A stretch of 64,000 bases of DNA, from the NCBI RefSeq assembly GCF_035594125.1, contig NC_087155.1:2057431-2121430 (forward strand). Reading direction: 5' to 3'. The stretch comes from Scylla paramamosain (taxonomy: Eukaryota; Arthropoda; Malacostraca; Decapoda; Portunidae). Shown here one piece after another: positions 23,652 through 34,872 of the stretch (within the stretch, counting starts at the first letter, position 1; each line of letters opens with the position of its first letter). The notes under the pieces are model-generated. The model made no database searches, was not told where the DNA came from, and saw only the letters and a program-made list of their open reading frames with translations. The translations under genes were made by a program, and so were the position numbers.

Positions 23652-23785
23652 TAAAGAGAAGAAAAGTGTAATAGAAGAAGAAAGTAAAGAGAAAAGAGTA
23701 AAGAGAAGAAAAGAAAATAGAAGAAAAGAGACGAGGAGAGGAGAGGAGAGGAGAAGGTCTTTCCTCTCCTCTCCTTTCATTAGGA
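23652..23785. repeat. Purine array with inverted GGAGA/TCTCC hairpin
   Basis: After degenerate AGAAAAG words, GGAGAGGAGAGGAGAAGG is followed at once by CTTTCCTCTCCTCTCC (about 23735-23776), an inverted repeat with almost no loop. Confidence 0.8.
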
Positions 23786-24171
23786 GCTGTATCTTGACTG
23801 GGCAGGCCTGAAGTGAGGGAGGAGAGAGTAAGTGGGAAGAGACGAGAGCAGCGGAACAGAAAAGGAGGAAGAAACTCTAATGAGAGAAAGGGGTGACTTT
23901 ACTTGTACAACTGCCGTTAACCTAAAAAATAAAGTGCGCCTCAATCCCTCTTCGTCAGGACCACGTTGCCATGCACAGTGCACATCCAAACTTGCTTCTG
24001 TTGATTGACAAGTTAGGGGTTGGGGGAGTGAACGTCGCGAGTGGCAGTGTTTCTCTCCATCACACTCTCCTCTCCTGCTGCCACTGTTTGCTGTCTCGCT
24101 AATAATTCTGTCTTCCCCTCGACCCTCTTCCTTCTACAAGTGTTCTCTTCAGACTTTAAACAGCTTCCTTC

Positions 24172-24172
<1 letters not shown>
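23786..24172. other. Unassigned sequence
   Basis: Mixed DNA; no coding family or repeat recognised. Confidence 0.5.
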
Positions 24173-24265
<93 letters not shown>

Positions 24266-24283
24266 CTTCTCTCTCTCTCTCTT
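24173..24283. repeat. (CT)n microsatellite
   Basis: About 111 bp of CT, interrupted near the right end by CC and CTT. Short CAGT repeats follow (24296-24345). Confidence 0.97.
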
Positions 24284-24505
24284 ACATTAGTTAATCAGTC
24301 AGCCAATCATTCATTCAGTCAGTCAGTCAGTCAAGCCAGCCAGCCACTCAACCAGTCAACAGGTAAATTAACAAGTTGAAAGGGACAAAAAGTAATCGAG
24401 TTTTTTGTAATGAATTCCACTCATTGAAGAAATAAAAGTTGAAGAAGTTGCTTCCTTTCGTATCTAGAAACAAGAGATTGCATTAGAGAAGAAAGGAAGA
24501 CACGT

Positions 24506-24507
<2 letters not shown>

Positions 24508-24545
<38 letters not shown>

Positions 24546-24571
24546 GAGAAGGGAGAGAGAGAGAAGAGAGA

Positions 24572-24604
<33 letters not shown>
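24508..24604. repeat. Interrupted (GA)n
   Basis: GA blocks separated by CGAGAAGG and AGAAGG interruptions. Confidence 0.96.
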
Positions 24605-24608
<4 letters not shown>

Positions 24609-24860
24609 GGCAGGTAAGGTTACGTTGGGTAAGGTCAGGTAAGGTCAGGTCAGGTTAGTTTAGGTCAAGTCAGGTTAGGTTAGGAAATGTTAAGTCAGGT
24701 AAGGGTTAGATATAATAGAATAGGATATGATATGATAGGTTAGGTTAGGTTAGGTAGGTTAATAAAGGTAAGGTTAGGCAAGGTTAGGTTATGTTAGGTT
24801 AGGTTACGTAAGGTAGGTTTAATTAAAGGCAAGGCAAGGCAAGGCAAGGCAAGGAAAAAG
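24605..24860. repeat. Degenerate telomere-like (TTAGG)n block
   Basis: GGTTA, GGTCA and GGTAA pentamers fill about 250 bp, with clean stretches such as GGTTAGGTTAGGTTAGG near 24740, all in one orientation, grading into GGCAA pentamers at 24828-24853. TTAGG is the ancestral arthropod telomere unit. The degeneracy and the surrounding ordinary repeats indicate an interstitial relic and not a chromosome end. Confidence 0.8.
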
Positions 24861-25261
24861 TAAAGTAATGTAAAGTTAGATTTGAATAGATTAGGTCAAG
24901 GCAGGCTTCAGCTGGGTCCGCTAGATTTATTTACTCGAGAGCTCGTTTTCTTCCAGCCTGAATGATTGAAGTGGCTCCGCTCGCCTTCGTCTGGCTTCGC
25001 TTTGCTTGGTGCTCTGTGTGTGTGTGTGTGCTAGGCGATCGAAAGTGTGGTTAGGTTAGATTGTTCCATGTTAAGCGATCGAATGAGTGAGGTGAGTGAG
25101 TGAGTAATTAGGTTAGGGTTGATGTTTAGTGATGGGACATTTTTTTATTTTTTAATGCATAATTACATCTGATTATTCTTTGTTGATTTGTCCATTTCTC
25201 TCCCTGTCTCTCGGCATCTCTGTCTACCTTATCAAATTCTTCAAATCTCTCGTCTATTCAG

Positions 25262-25265
<4 letters not shown>
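24861..25265. other. Unassigned sequence
   Basis: Contains a short (GT)n at 25017-25030, GAGTGAG words near 25085 and two GCGATCGAA words (25036, 25075). No gene. Confidence 0.5.
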
Positions 25266-25307
<42 letters not shown>

Positions 25308-25374
25308 GTTTCATCACCTTTTTTCCATCTCAATTTTTAGTTCAGCCTTTCGTTCAACAATCTTTCTCTCTCTC

Positions 25375-25451
<77 letters not shown>
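25266..25451. repeat. Two (CT)n microsatellites
   Basis: CT at 25266-25305 and 25362-25451, separated by about 56 bp of T/C-rich DNA. Confidence 0.96.
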
Positions 25452-25453
<2 letters not shown>

Positions 25454-25714
25454 TCTGCTCTGGGAGGGCGCTGAATTGATGCAGGGCATTTATGTTTTAT
25501 AATCCCTCAGGTCAGGACAGGAATGAGAGCGGATCTTCCATCAGCAAGCGAGGCAAGAGAGGCGTCCTTTGCCTCGCTCAAGTGGGATCTGCGGGGCTCA
25601 CTGCATTGCCTGAGCCACGCTACCCAAGCTCTGCCCCTCCCTCGCCTTGCTTCCCCCGCCACTCAATGGTACACAACTCACCAGTTGGCAGTGCACAGTC
25701 AATAGGGAACTTTA
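25452..25714. other. Unassigned GC-richer sequence
   Basis: Overlapping frames occur, but no protein family is recognised. Confidence 0.45.
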
Positions 25715-25775
25715 CAGTATTGGGAATATTCATGAGTGGGGATAGGTGGAAATAATAATATGTAGGTTTGGTTCA
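25715..25775 (+). mobile_element. Fragment of LINE family 1 ORF end
   Basis: The codons read IFMSGDRWK and stop (GGGGATAGGTGGAAATAATA), matching the FMDWDNRWK end of the 63 kb copy, followed by TATGTAGGTTTGGTTCATTC. The match is short and the rest of the tail is absent. Confidence 0.5.
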
Positions 25776-25899
25776 TTCGTTTGTACATTGAGTGCCACGT
25801 TAAGTCTGATCAATTTTTGTAGTTTCGCTTGTTTTAAGTAAAGTCTTAAGAGCCTGTTAGGAATCTAGCGGTATTTGTCATCTTGTTACTTACCTACGT

Positions 25900-25906
<7 letters not shown>

Positions 25907-25964
<58 letters not shown>
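25907..25964. repeat. (AC)n microsatellite
   Basis: About 58 bp of AC. Confidence 0.98.
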
Positions 25965-25967
<3 letters not shown>

Positions 25968-26179
25968 CACAAGAAAATAATGCAAACTCCAAGAGTTTGC
26001 ATTAATAAATGATTAATAAATAAGTGATTAATAAAACAAACTTCATCTGAACAAATCGTCAAAGCTGTGGCTTGAAAACATCCGTAGCATCACTGAACTA
26101 ACGATAATACCAACATGGAAAACCTCAATTGCTAAGAAATAAGCAAAGATTGTGATGGGCAGGGAAAGAAAGGGAAAGA

Positions 26180-26231
26180 TTATGAGTAATCTGAGACGCT
26201 GTAAGGCTAGTGGCTCCTCTGTGCGCAGATA

Positions 26232-26272
<41 letters not shown>

Positions 26273-26640
26273 TCAACTAAACACTTGCACCAAACAGTGA
26301 CACTATTAAAATGAACATGAACAAGGAGACCAATTGAAATGTTGAGGCCAAGAGAAGGTTGACAAGTGGTGATTGGAGACGCTGCATCCTGTTTCCTACT
26401 AGCTTCTCAATGCACAAATAATAAACAACGACTGAACAGATACGCAGAACACAGGGTGATCAGAAACACTGCAGCTTATTACCTTCCTTACCTTCCTCTA
26501 TGCGCAAGTAACAAGCAAATGACTGAACAAATACGCAAAATATGGGTTGACCAAAAACACTGCAGGCTGCTAACCTTTCAGTTCCTCTATGCACAAATAA
26601 TATAAATAAACAAAACACATGCACACAAAATAGTGACTAG
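26180..26640. repeat. Diverged tandem repeat (~85-95 bp) with (CAA)n
   Basis: GAGACGCTG/AACACTGCAG-type words recur near 26191, 26379, 26464 and 26559, each followed by a CTTCCT-rich block, a CTC(A/T)(A/G)TGCGCA word and AATAAACAA. A pure (CAA)n of about 41 bp lies at 26231-26271 at the matching position of the first unit. An 80-codon frame spans three units but is not a recognisable protein. Confidence 0.65.
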
Positions 26641-26679
26641 TACATTACCAACATCGACAGGAAGACACGGGGAAGAGCA

Positions 26680-27060
26680 GGGAGGGAATATGACGCCTTC
26701 AAGGTGACTGAGAGGCGATTCCAACACCCCGCGGCTCTCCACGGCACAGTCTGCACCGCCGCCTCGCAGTTCTCACGACCACTGCACGCAGTAATGTTAC
26801 GGAGGCACAATTACCGGGAAAACTAACACACGGGCCGTCACCTTTACGTCACCACGAGATAATGGAGAGGCGACCCAAAACTGAATGAGTATCTCAGTTC
26901 GTTCAGCAGTTTACAGCACACGGTATTGACACGTACGCACAAGTACTAAGGAAACTAGTACGCGGCCGCCCGCTGTCTTGACGTAACCACGCGGCAGTGG
27001 CGAGGCGAGCAGGACTAAGGCGGCTGAGAGTTACAGGTTCAGTGTCTCAGTTCGAAGGTT
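26680..27060. promoter_or_regulatory. CpG-rich patch with diverged duplication, possible promoter
   Basis: This 380 bp stretch is clearly GC- and CpG-richer than its surroundings (GCGG, CGCGGCCGCCCG, GACGTAACCACGCGG). Two related units of about 150 bp each hold an ACGTCACCACG/ACGTAACCACG word, a GAGAGGCGA/GCGAGGCGA word and CTCAGTTCG (26893 and 27046). TCAGT matches the arthropod initiator core. I see no TATA box at the right distance and no gene downstream that I can name, so promoter is only one reading; a plain GC-rich repeat is the other. Confidence 0.3.
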
Positions 27061-27307
27061 CGTTGTTTGGAGTATTGTTCACGCAGCTGAGCCAAATGTC
27101 CACGGTCTGACAGTGCGGGAAATATTTATACCATTCTTTAGTGTGTAGGAGGATACGTGAATTAAAGATGAGGTGTAATATAAAATCTCCAGGGGACGTA
27201 CTTATATTCAATGGCCTTTACTGTCACGTGAGACTAACCCGCGCTGACTCGAGTCATACATTGAAGCGTTACGTTGCCAGACTCCACACGGAACATTAAT
27301 CCTAGAT
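27061..27307. other. Unassigned sequence
   Basis: No recognised feature. Confidence 0.5.
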
Positions 27308-27312
27308 GTGTG

Positions 27313-27351
<39 letters not shown>
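27308..27351. repeat. (GT)n-(GA)n short compound
   Basis: A GT run followed by about 28 bp of GA. Confidence 0.93.
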
Positions 27352-27790
27352 CATAATTTCTATTCGTATGATTTTTCTTTATCTTTTATTTATTTTCTAT
27401 CTATTTATATTTATGTATTTGTTAATTGTTTGGGTGGGTATACACTCAGTGCCACCACCACCACTGCGATTTGTGGCGGTGTGTTGCAGTCATTGTCATC
27501 ATAATCATCATCATTGTCCTCATCTTTCTTTTCTTCTTCCTCCTCTTCTTCTTCCTCCTCTTTCTTCTTTTCCTCCTCTTCATCATCAACATATTCTCTT
27601 CCTCTTCCGCCTCCTCATCATTAGAAATTTGTTCCTCTCCTCCTCTTCCTCCTCTTTCTCGTCCTCCTCCTCCTCCTCCTCCTCTCTCTCTCATCTCCTC
27701 CTCACCATCATCATAATCTCCATCTTTCTCATCACAATCACCACAACCTCCTCCTCTTCACCACCACCACCACCACCACCACCATCATAA
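27352..27790. repeat. Pyrimidine-rich tract with TCC, ATC and CAC trinucleotides
   Basis: C/T-rich plus strand with (TCC)n at about 27662-27687 and (CAC)n at 27759-27785. Open frames are low-complexity Ser/Leu/Pro/Ile. Confidence 0.8.
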
Positions 27791-28125
27791 TCTATTTCCG
27801 GTAATACTGCAGTACAAATGTCTTCCAAACATCCTATACGCATCATCATTTTTGTCTATTCCAGGTCACACGAGCAACACTTCTCTCTTCTCTCCAAGTG
27901 AAATGAATCTGTGAGCACTGCCTTGTTTTACCATCCTTTCGTTGACATTCTGCTTTCCTAACTGTCTGTATCACTGGCTCCGCGCTTACTGTGCCCTGCG
28001 TATGTCAACTTACTTCTTCAGTGCACTATCACCATCAAGAAGCGGGGTCAGGATTTGCTTAAATGGACATGCCGTGACTCTCTCTATATATGACGAGGAC
28101 AGACGAGACTACGAGTGAATATACC
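27791..28125. other. Unassigned sequence
   Basis: No recognised gene or repeat. Confidence 0.5.
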
Positions 28126-28386
28126 GGGTCAGTTTTAGTCTCTTCGTAAGCTATTCAAACGAAACACTCCTCTTATTTGTTCGGGAGCTTACCAACTTAG
28201 GAAGCGTTTTTGGTTGATAGCTTACGAAAAGACTGTGGAATTGACCCTTTCGCCTTACCAGTTCAAATTTTCGGTACTCCCCCAAACGACAAGCAGTGTG
28301 CAAAGTTGATTGTGGAACCTGACGACGGCTAAAGCACTTTTGTTGGTTAGCTAGCAAGAGGAAAAAGGGTGACTCTGGAACTGGCC
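28126..28386. repeat. Foldback repeat with a third direct copy
   Basis: The left arm (28126-28170) and right arm (28201-28247) are imperfect reverse complements sharing TTCGTAAGCTAT and GGGTCA ends. A third, diverged copy in right-arm orientation lies at 28331-28386 (AAAGCACTTTTGTTGGTTAG then TGACTCTGGAACTGGCC). The unit has no coding potential. A small foldback/MITE-like element or a locally rearranged minisatellite are both possible. Confidence 0.7.
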
Positions 28387-28416
28387 TGTCAGCAATAAGG
28401 CGGTAGTTTGAAGGGT

Positions 28417-28540
28417 TAGACTGGATGGGGACGATAGGTGGAAATAGGGAGGTGTGTGTTTCGTACAGGGACTGCCACGTGCAGACCTGATGGCTTCTTA
28501 CAACTTTCCTTATTTTCTCATGTTCTCATGTTCTTTTAAG
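28417..28540 (+). mobile_element. 3' end copy of LINE family 1
   Basis: The last codons read RLDGDDRWK and stop, followed by TTCGTACAGGGACTGCCACG, ACCTGATGGCTTCTTACAAC and TTTTCTCATGTTCTCATGTTC. It matches the tail of the 63 kb element and starts about 30 bp after the foldback repeat. Confidence 0.88.
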
Positions 28541-29386
<846 letters not shown>

Positions 29387-29388
<2 letters not shown>

Positions 29389-30028
29389 GTAAGTAAGTAA
29401 AGTTTATTGCTTTATAATATTAATACAAGAATTACTGTAACCTTTGCATTTTGTAGCAAAGTGTGTTGAGCCGCAGCTCGTGCAGACTTGCTTGAGTTGA
29501 GCCATTGTCACACAGAGAGCAATCACGCTTTGATGTGAATGATCGTTTTCAAAGATATACATAATCACACACAAAAAATATATAAATTAACGTTAATTAC
29601 ATGCATACACATACATACACATTGTTACCATCAGGCGGGTGAAAGAAGTTGTTGTTGTGCAAGCGAGTTTGTCATTGAGGAAGGAAAGGACCTGGCGGTG
29701 AGGGCGAGGATCAGGACGAGGCCTAAGTCAGCGAGTTTCTTGTACGGTCGGTGTTGAGATAATGTTGATGTAAGGAGATGAAGGATGCTTGCTATGACAT
29801 GAGACTAAGATGAGGCCGCCCTTAACGCCGTCGCTAATGGATGACGATGGACAGGGCAGGAACCCAGGCACTAGCTGAGGACGACAGGGACACTTTGGTG
29901 AGGACACTCGTGCAGGGAGGACGTGTGTCGGTGCAGAGACAGAAGTAGATAGACCTACCTGGAGCACCTGTCAGAAAGGGCGTGCGCGTTACTTAACGAT
30001 TACCCAAGACCCAAACACGTTTTGACCG
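29387..30028. other. Unassigned sequence
   Basis: Moderately GC-rich from 29640 to 29980. No recognised protein or element. Confidence 0.5.
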
Positions 30029-30066
30029 AATTCAAGCGGATCCAACCGGATTCAATCGGACTCAAT
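30029..30066. repeat. Short tandem of an 11 bp unit
   Basis: AATTCAAGCGGATCCAACCG then GATTCAATCGGACTCAAT: three to four CGGATTCAAC-like units. Confidence 0.7.
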
Positions 30067-30122
30067 AAATGATTCGTATCATCGTGTAGGTCTGAATCAA
30101 CTTTTGCCGCCTGCTGGCGGTA

Positions 30123-30158
<36 letters not shown>

Positions 30159-30290
30159 ATACATATACACACACATACACACATACATGTACTTACATAT
30201 ACACTTAAGCATACATACATACATATACACATACATATACATACACGTACATATGCACACATACATACATACATACATACATATACATGA
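30123..30290. repeat. (AC)n and degenerate (CATA)n
   Basis: About 34 bp of AC, then about 130 bp of CATACA/TATACA words. Confidence 0.95.
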
Positions 30291-30544
30291 GTAATATAAA
30301 TGGAACATTTATGGGAAATAATAATAATTTCAACAAAATAATAATAGCATAATGACTTACAGAATTATACTTCTATTTAGATATAACACATTAGTAATAG
30401 TAATTAGTGACATTATCTACAGCAATAAATGAAGAAAAAGATTGAGTTACAATTGATATTATATATTTTATAAGATAATAAATGTTTTTTTTTTACTTTT
30501 TTTTAATATCTATATAGTTTTCCTTCTTTCATTTTTTTTTTTTT

Positions 30545-30725
30545 TCATATCCAGAGATAAGGTGGTTAAATGTTCTTGGAACAAAACTAATAACATTTTT
30601 TCTAAATAATTCAGTTCTGAATGTTGGACAAACTAAATCTAAATTACTACTTCCAGTATGCTGAGTACTTTCTATGAACTTAAAAACAGTGTTTTGTCCT
30701 ATTCTTTTGTAAATCAGTAGTAAGG
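30545..30725 (-). pseudogene. Possible LINE C-terminal fragment
   Basis: Read on the minus strand this segment gives YKRIGQNTVFKF, then NLDLVCPTFRTELFRKNVIS and FVPRTFNHL. The FRTELFRK...PRTFNHL wording resembles the last part of many non-LTR reverse-transcriptase polyproteins (RTELFKRSF...R...WNSLP). It is short and I cannot assign it to any family in this window. Confidence 0.4.
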
Positions 30726-31371
<646 letters not shown>

Positions 31372-31739
31372 CACATTATCTATAGGTGTTAGCGTTGAGC
31401 ATACTGTTTGATGCGGTCTCCCTGAAGATTCTTGGCTCATTTCTCAACATCCTGAAGGCTTTCCTGGTGGCAGATTGTGCTGCATTACAATCAACACATC
31501 ATCAACAATAGCATCATCAATATCTTCATTCATTTTCAACTTCTTTTATATCACTAGATCTGTCACGTCACTAATTATTTTATTTTATTTTTGTAATGTC
31601 ATTATTCTATCAAGTACTTTCCAGCTCTCCTACATTTCCTCAACAGTTTCATATTTTCCAAGCCTCCTTTACTTTCCCTATTTATTTATCCATCTGTTTA
31701 TTCCTGTCCTTGTATTTCCTCCATCCATGCTCCAACCCT
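31372..31739. other. Unassigned, pyrimidine-rich at right
   Basis: No recognised protein despite a long open frame continuing to 32119; the frame is low complexity. Confidence 0.5.
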
Positions 31740-32080
31740 CTGATTCTTCCCTTGTCCTCTTCCTCTTCCTCACACACTCCATCACTCCATCCTCTATCTG
31801 TTTCCACCTAGAATGTTCTAATTTTCTTTCTCTCATCTTGTCTCCTTCACATACTCCATCCTTCATTTATTTCCATCCTTGCATGTTTAAGTCTTCTTAT
31901 TCCCTTCCTATCCTCTCCCTCACACACTCCATCACTCCATCCTTCATTTGTTTCCATCCTTACTTGTTCAAATTCTCTCATTCACCTCTTATCCCTTCCG
32001 TCACAGACTCCATCACTCCATCCTTGCCTGCTCTTATTCTCTTATTCTCTTCTCATCCTTTCCCTAACAAGTTCCAACAC
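31740..32080. repeat. Diverged tandem repeat, ~73-81 bp unit
   Basis: CACACACTCCATCACTCCAT or variants recur at 31771, 31848, 31921 and 32002, each followed by TTTGTTTCCATCCTT-like and TGTTCTAATTTTCT-like words. Pyrimidine-rich, read as Ser/Pro/Phe/His. Confidence 0.85.
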
Positions 32081-32082
32081 CC

Positions 32083-32568
32083 TTACACTTCAGTGGAGGT
32101 CAAACTCTCTAACCCATAGCTTTCAACACCCAGCCTGCACATTCCAGATGCTGTCACACATCCCTCCTGCCTCCCAAACACTGCCACACATCCCTCCTGC
32201 CTCCCAAACACTGTCACACATCCCTCCTGCCTCCCAAACACTGTCACACATCCCTCCTGCCTCCCAAACACTGTCACACATCCCTCCTGCCTCCCAAACA
32301 CTGTCACACATCCCTCCTGCCTCCCAAACACTGTCACACATCCCTCCTGCCTCCCACAGAAGGGTTTCATATCCCCTACTACAGTGCCCAGCATTCCTGG
32401 AAGTCCTATCTTCCGGCTCCCACAGAAGGGTTTCACATCCCCTACTACAGTGCCCAGCATTCCTGGAAGTCCTATCTTGTCTTCGAATGTTCTGTAGTGC
32501 ATGGTCTGGATCCCACCGAGGTACACGTGGCATTTCTGCTCCGTCATGTCCAGCAGCTGCTTTCGAAC
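32083..32568 (-). CDS. Candidate coding exon with in-frame tandem repeats
   Basis: On the minus strand, CTCCCTACACAG ending at 32569 is a good 3' splice site (pyrimidine-rich tract, then CAG). The frame that follows is open for 161 codons to a stop at 32083. It starts VRKQLLDMTEQKCHVYLGGI, QTMHYRTFEDKIGLPGMLG, TVVGDVKPFCG. The first ~45 residues look like ordinary globular protein. They are followed by a second copy of a 22-residue block (IGLPGMLGTVVGD[V/M]KPFCG, DNA period 66 bp at 32355 and 32421) and then by the 10-residue minisatellite. I do not recognise the family. It could be a terminal exon whose end was extended by minisatellite growth, a pseudo-exon, or chance. No matching upstream exon is identified. 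Confidence 0.35.
   Translation of the reverse strand, partial: VRKQLLDMTEQKCHVYLGGIQTMHYRTFEDKIGLPGMLGTVVGDVKPFCGSRKIGLPGMLGTVVGDMKPFCGRQEGCVTVFGRQEGCVTVFGRQEGCVTVFGRQEGCVTVFGRQEGCVTVFGRQEGCVAVFGRQEGCVTASGMCRLGVESYGLESLTSTEV
32151..32355. repeat. 30 bp minisatellite, about seven copies
   Basis: The unit CTGTCACACATCCCTCCTGC plus CTCCCAAACA repeats with a single CTGCC variant. The 30 bp period is 10 codons and both strands stay open through it. On the minus strand the frame of the adjoining candidate exon reads FGRQEGCVTV per unit. Confidence 0.97.
32355..32486. repeat. 66 bp tandem duplication
   Basis: CACAGAAGGGTTTCA starts at 32355 and 32421, followed by CCCCTACTACAGTGCCCAGC and TCCTGGAAGTCCTATCTT. 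The copies differ at two or three positions. The period is 22 codons, preserving the minus-strand frame. Confidence 0.95.
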
Positions 32569-32575
32569 CTGTGTA

Positions 32576-32837
32576 GGGAGAGGTGGTGGTGGTGTACTTT
32601 TCCCTGTGATGGACGTGGGGCTGGTGTTTCCAAGAGTCGTTTTCTTTGCAGTGTTGTGAGTGAAAGGGAATAAAGTTGAAGGTTAGGTTTACTTGAGTGT
32701 CTGATATCCTAAGACTTTTAGTAATAGCAGGTGGTGATGGTAGGAGTAGTGCTGTAATAATAATCCGTCTTATGCCAGGCTGCCAGTCCCACAGGAGGTG
32801 GTCCAGACAAAGCACCACTCACTTATATACATATCAT

Positions 32838-32838
<1 letters not shown>
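32576..32838. other. Unassigned sequence left of the AAG tract
   Basis: If the exon call is right, this would be intron on the minus strand. No other feature recognised. Confidence 0.45.
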
Positions 32839-32868
<30 letters not shown>

Positions 32869-33813
32869 AAGAAGAAGAAGAAGAAGAAGAAGAAGAAGAA
32901 GAAGAAGAAGAAGAAGAAGAAGAAGAAGAAGAAGAAGAAGAAGAAGAAGAAGAAGAAGAAGAAGAAGAAGAAGAAGAAGAAGAAGAAGAAGAAGAAGAAG
33001 AAGAAGAAGAAGAAGAAGAAGAAGAAGAAGAAGAAGAAGAAGAAGAAGAAGAAGAAGAAGAAGAAGAAGAAGAAGAAGAAGAAGAAGAAGAAGAAGAAGA
33101 AGAAGAAGAAGAAGAAGAAGAAGAAGAAGAAGAAGAAGAAGAAGAAGAAGAAGAAGAAGAAGAAGAAGAAGAAGAAGAAGAAGAAGAAGAAGAAGAAGAA
33201 GAAGAAGAAGAAGAAGAAGAAGAAGAAGAAGAAGAAGAAGAAGAAGAAGAAGAAGAAGAAGAAGAAGAAGAAGAAGAAGAAGAAGAAGAAGAAGAAGAAG
33301 AAGAAGAAGAAGAAGAAGAAGAAGAAGAAGAAGAAGAAGAAGAAGAAGAAGAAGAAGAAGAAGAAGAAGAAGAAGAAGAAGAAGAAGAAGAAGAAGAAGA
33401 AGAAGAAGAAGAAGAAGAAGAAGAAGAAGAAGAAGAAGAAGAAGAAGAAGAAGAAGAAGAAGAAGAAGAAGAAGAAGAAGAAGAAGAAGAAGAAGAAGAA
33501 GAAGAAGAAGAAGAAGAAGAAGAAGAAGAAGAAGAAGAAGAAGAAGAAGAAGAAGAAGAAGAAGAAGAAGAAGAAGAAGAAGAAGAAGAAGAAGAAGAAG
33601 AAGAAGAAGAAGAAGAAGAAGAAGAAGAAGAAGAAGAAGAAGAAGAAGAAGAAGAAGAAGAAGAAGAAGAAGAAGAAGAAGAAGAAGAAGAAGAAGAAGA
33701 AGAAGAAGAAGAAGAAGAAGAAGAAGAAGAAGAAGAAGAAGAAGAAGAAGAAGAAGAAGAAGAAGAAGAAGAAGAAGAAGAAGAAGAAGAAGAAGAAGAA
33801 GAAGAAGAAGAAG

Positions 33814-33843
<30 letters not shown>
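32839..33843. repeat. Perfect (AAG)n tract, 335 units
   Basis: 1005 bp of AAG with no interruption that I can find: every 60-base block is identical. GAA/TTC tracts of this purity and length form triplex and sticky DNA in other systems and are unstable and silencing at human FXN; that is established for the sequence type and inferred here. Frames across it are poly-Arg, poly-Leu, poly-Phe or poly-Ser and are not genes. Flanks: CATATCATT on the left, TTCCTGCAACAAGC on the right. Confidence 0.99.
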
Positions 33844-33844
<1 letters not shown>

Positions 33845-33975
33845 TCCTGCAACAAGCAAGAAAAGTAAGATCGCGGTGTGCCAGTGTCAAGCGACCTAAC
33901 GCCTGGCAAACAATCGCCACAGATATCTAAAGTTGCTAGTAAAACTCATTGACTTTATGGGATGAAACTTTACAA

Positions 33976-34110
33976 AATAACTCAGGAGAGGTAATACTAA
34001 TACTACAGTTCTGTAGCCAGACCCCATCTCGAATAATGCGTGCGTGGAAAAGTTGGAGGGAACACAGCGGAGAATAAGAGAGATGGTTACTATACTATTC
34101 ATCACTCAAA
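33976..34110 (+). pseudogene. Decayed CR1-like LINE fragment
   Basis: GTAATACTAATACTACAGTT, then AGCCAGACCCCATCTCGAAT and AATGCGTG align with the segment of the 63 kb element that encodes VILKLYLALVRPHLDYAV. Here it reads SVARPHLE, a stop, CV, and then in another frame KLEGTQRRIREM (compare LESVQRRKTKRI). Only about 130 bp are recognisable. Confidence 0.5.
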
Positions 34111-34671
34111 CTAAAACAATAATCGCAGCATTCTTAAAACAACTGCTAAAAGCAAAACATTCCTCCTTAATCGGATCGTTAACTCTTTGACTTCCACTAG
34201 GTACGCCTTTCGCTAATCACCAGTCAATCTGAGACACCTTTACTCGATCGACAGCCATTTTGGAACTGGAAAGAAATTGCAAAATGTATTCTTTTCATCG
34301 CTAACTTTTTCATAGATGCTTATAAAGACTTCACGCATTGCCTCTAGTGCTGCTAATTGTTTGCTGACTCAGTGAAAGGTTAACGTAACTCACTAACATC
34401 CAAGTGTCGATGACCTTCACCTGTTACGCGTCACTCACTTTATATCCGACAGTGTAGTAGGCCACAAATATCCTCGTTGTGGCCAGCAGGTCTGTTGCTG
34501 TTTGCTCATCCTTTGTGTTCCTCTCTCTTAGTGTGTGTTAGATATTTCTGGTCTGCTGTCGTTAGTTCTTCTTTGTGTTCCTTTGTCTTTCTCTTCCTCC
34601 TCCTCCTCTCCCTAAAAGACATCTGGAGCGTGTTGACACAAGCTGAAGAGAAGCAAGAGTAGAAAGAAGAT

Positions 34672-34678
<7 letters not shown>
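34111..34678. other. Unassigned sequence
   Basis: Mixed DNA without a recognised gene or repeat. Confidence 0.5.
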
Positions 34679-34703
<25 letters not shown>

Positions 34704-34778
34704 GGAGGAGGAGGAGGAGGAGGGAAATGAGATGCCTTTTTTTTCCCATATCTCTAATTTCCCCCCCTTCTCTTTCTT

Positions 34779-34872
<94 letters not shown>

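Noticed and set aside
24605..24860. True chromosome end
   Set aside because: The repeats are heavily degenerate, short, and have ordinary interspersed sequence on both sides.
32839..33843. Idea that the giant AAG tract grew from the AAG tail of an RTE-like LINE, as at 3581-3596
   Set aside because: The 60 bp left of the tract show no match to the RTE-like C-terminus or to its GGGAGCACCCGAAAG terminus.
32798..33909. Four overlapping frames of 340-379 codons across the AAG tract
   Set aside because: They are poly-Arg, poly-Leu, poly-Phe and poly-Ser readings of one trinucleotide repeat with only short unique ends.
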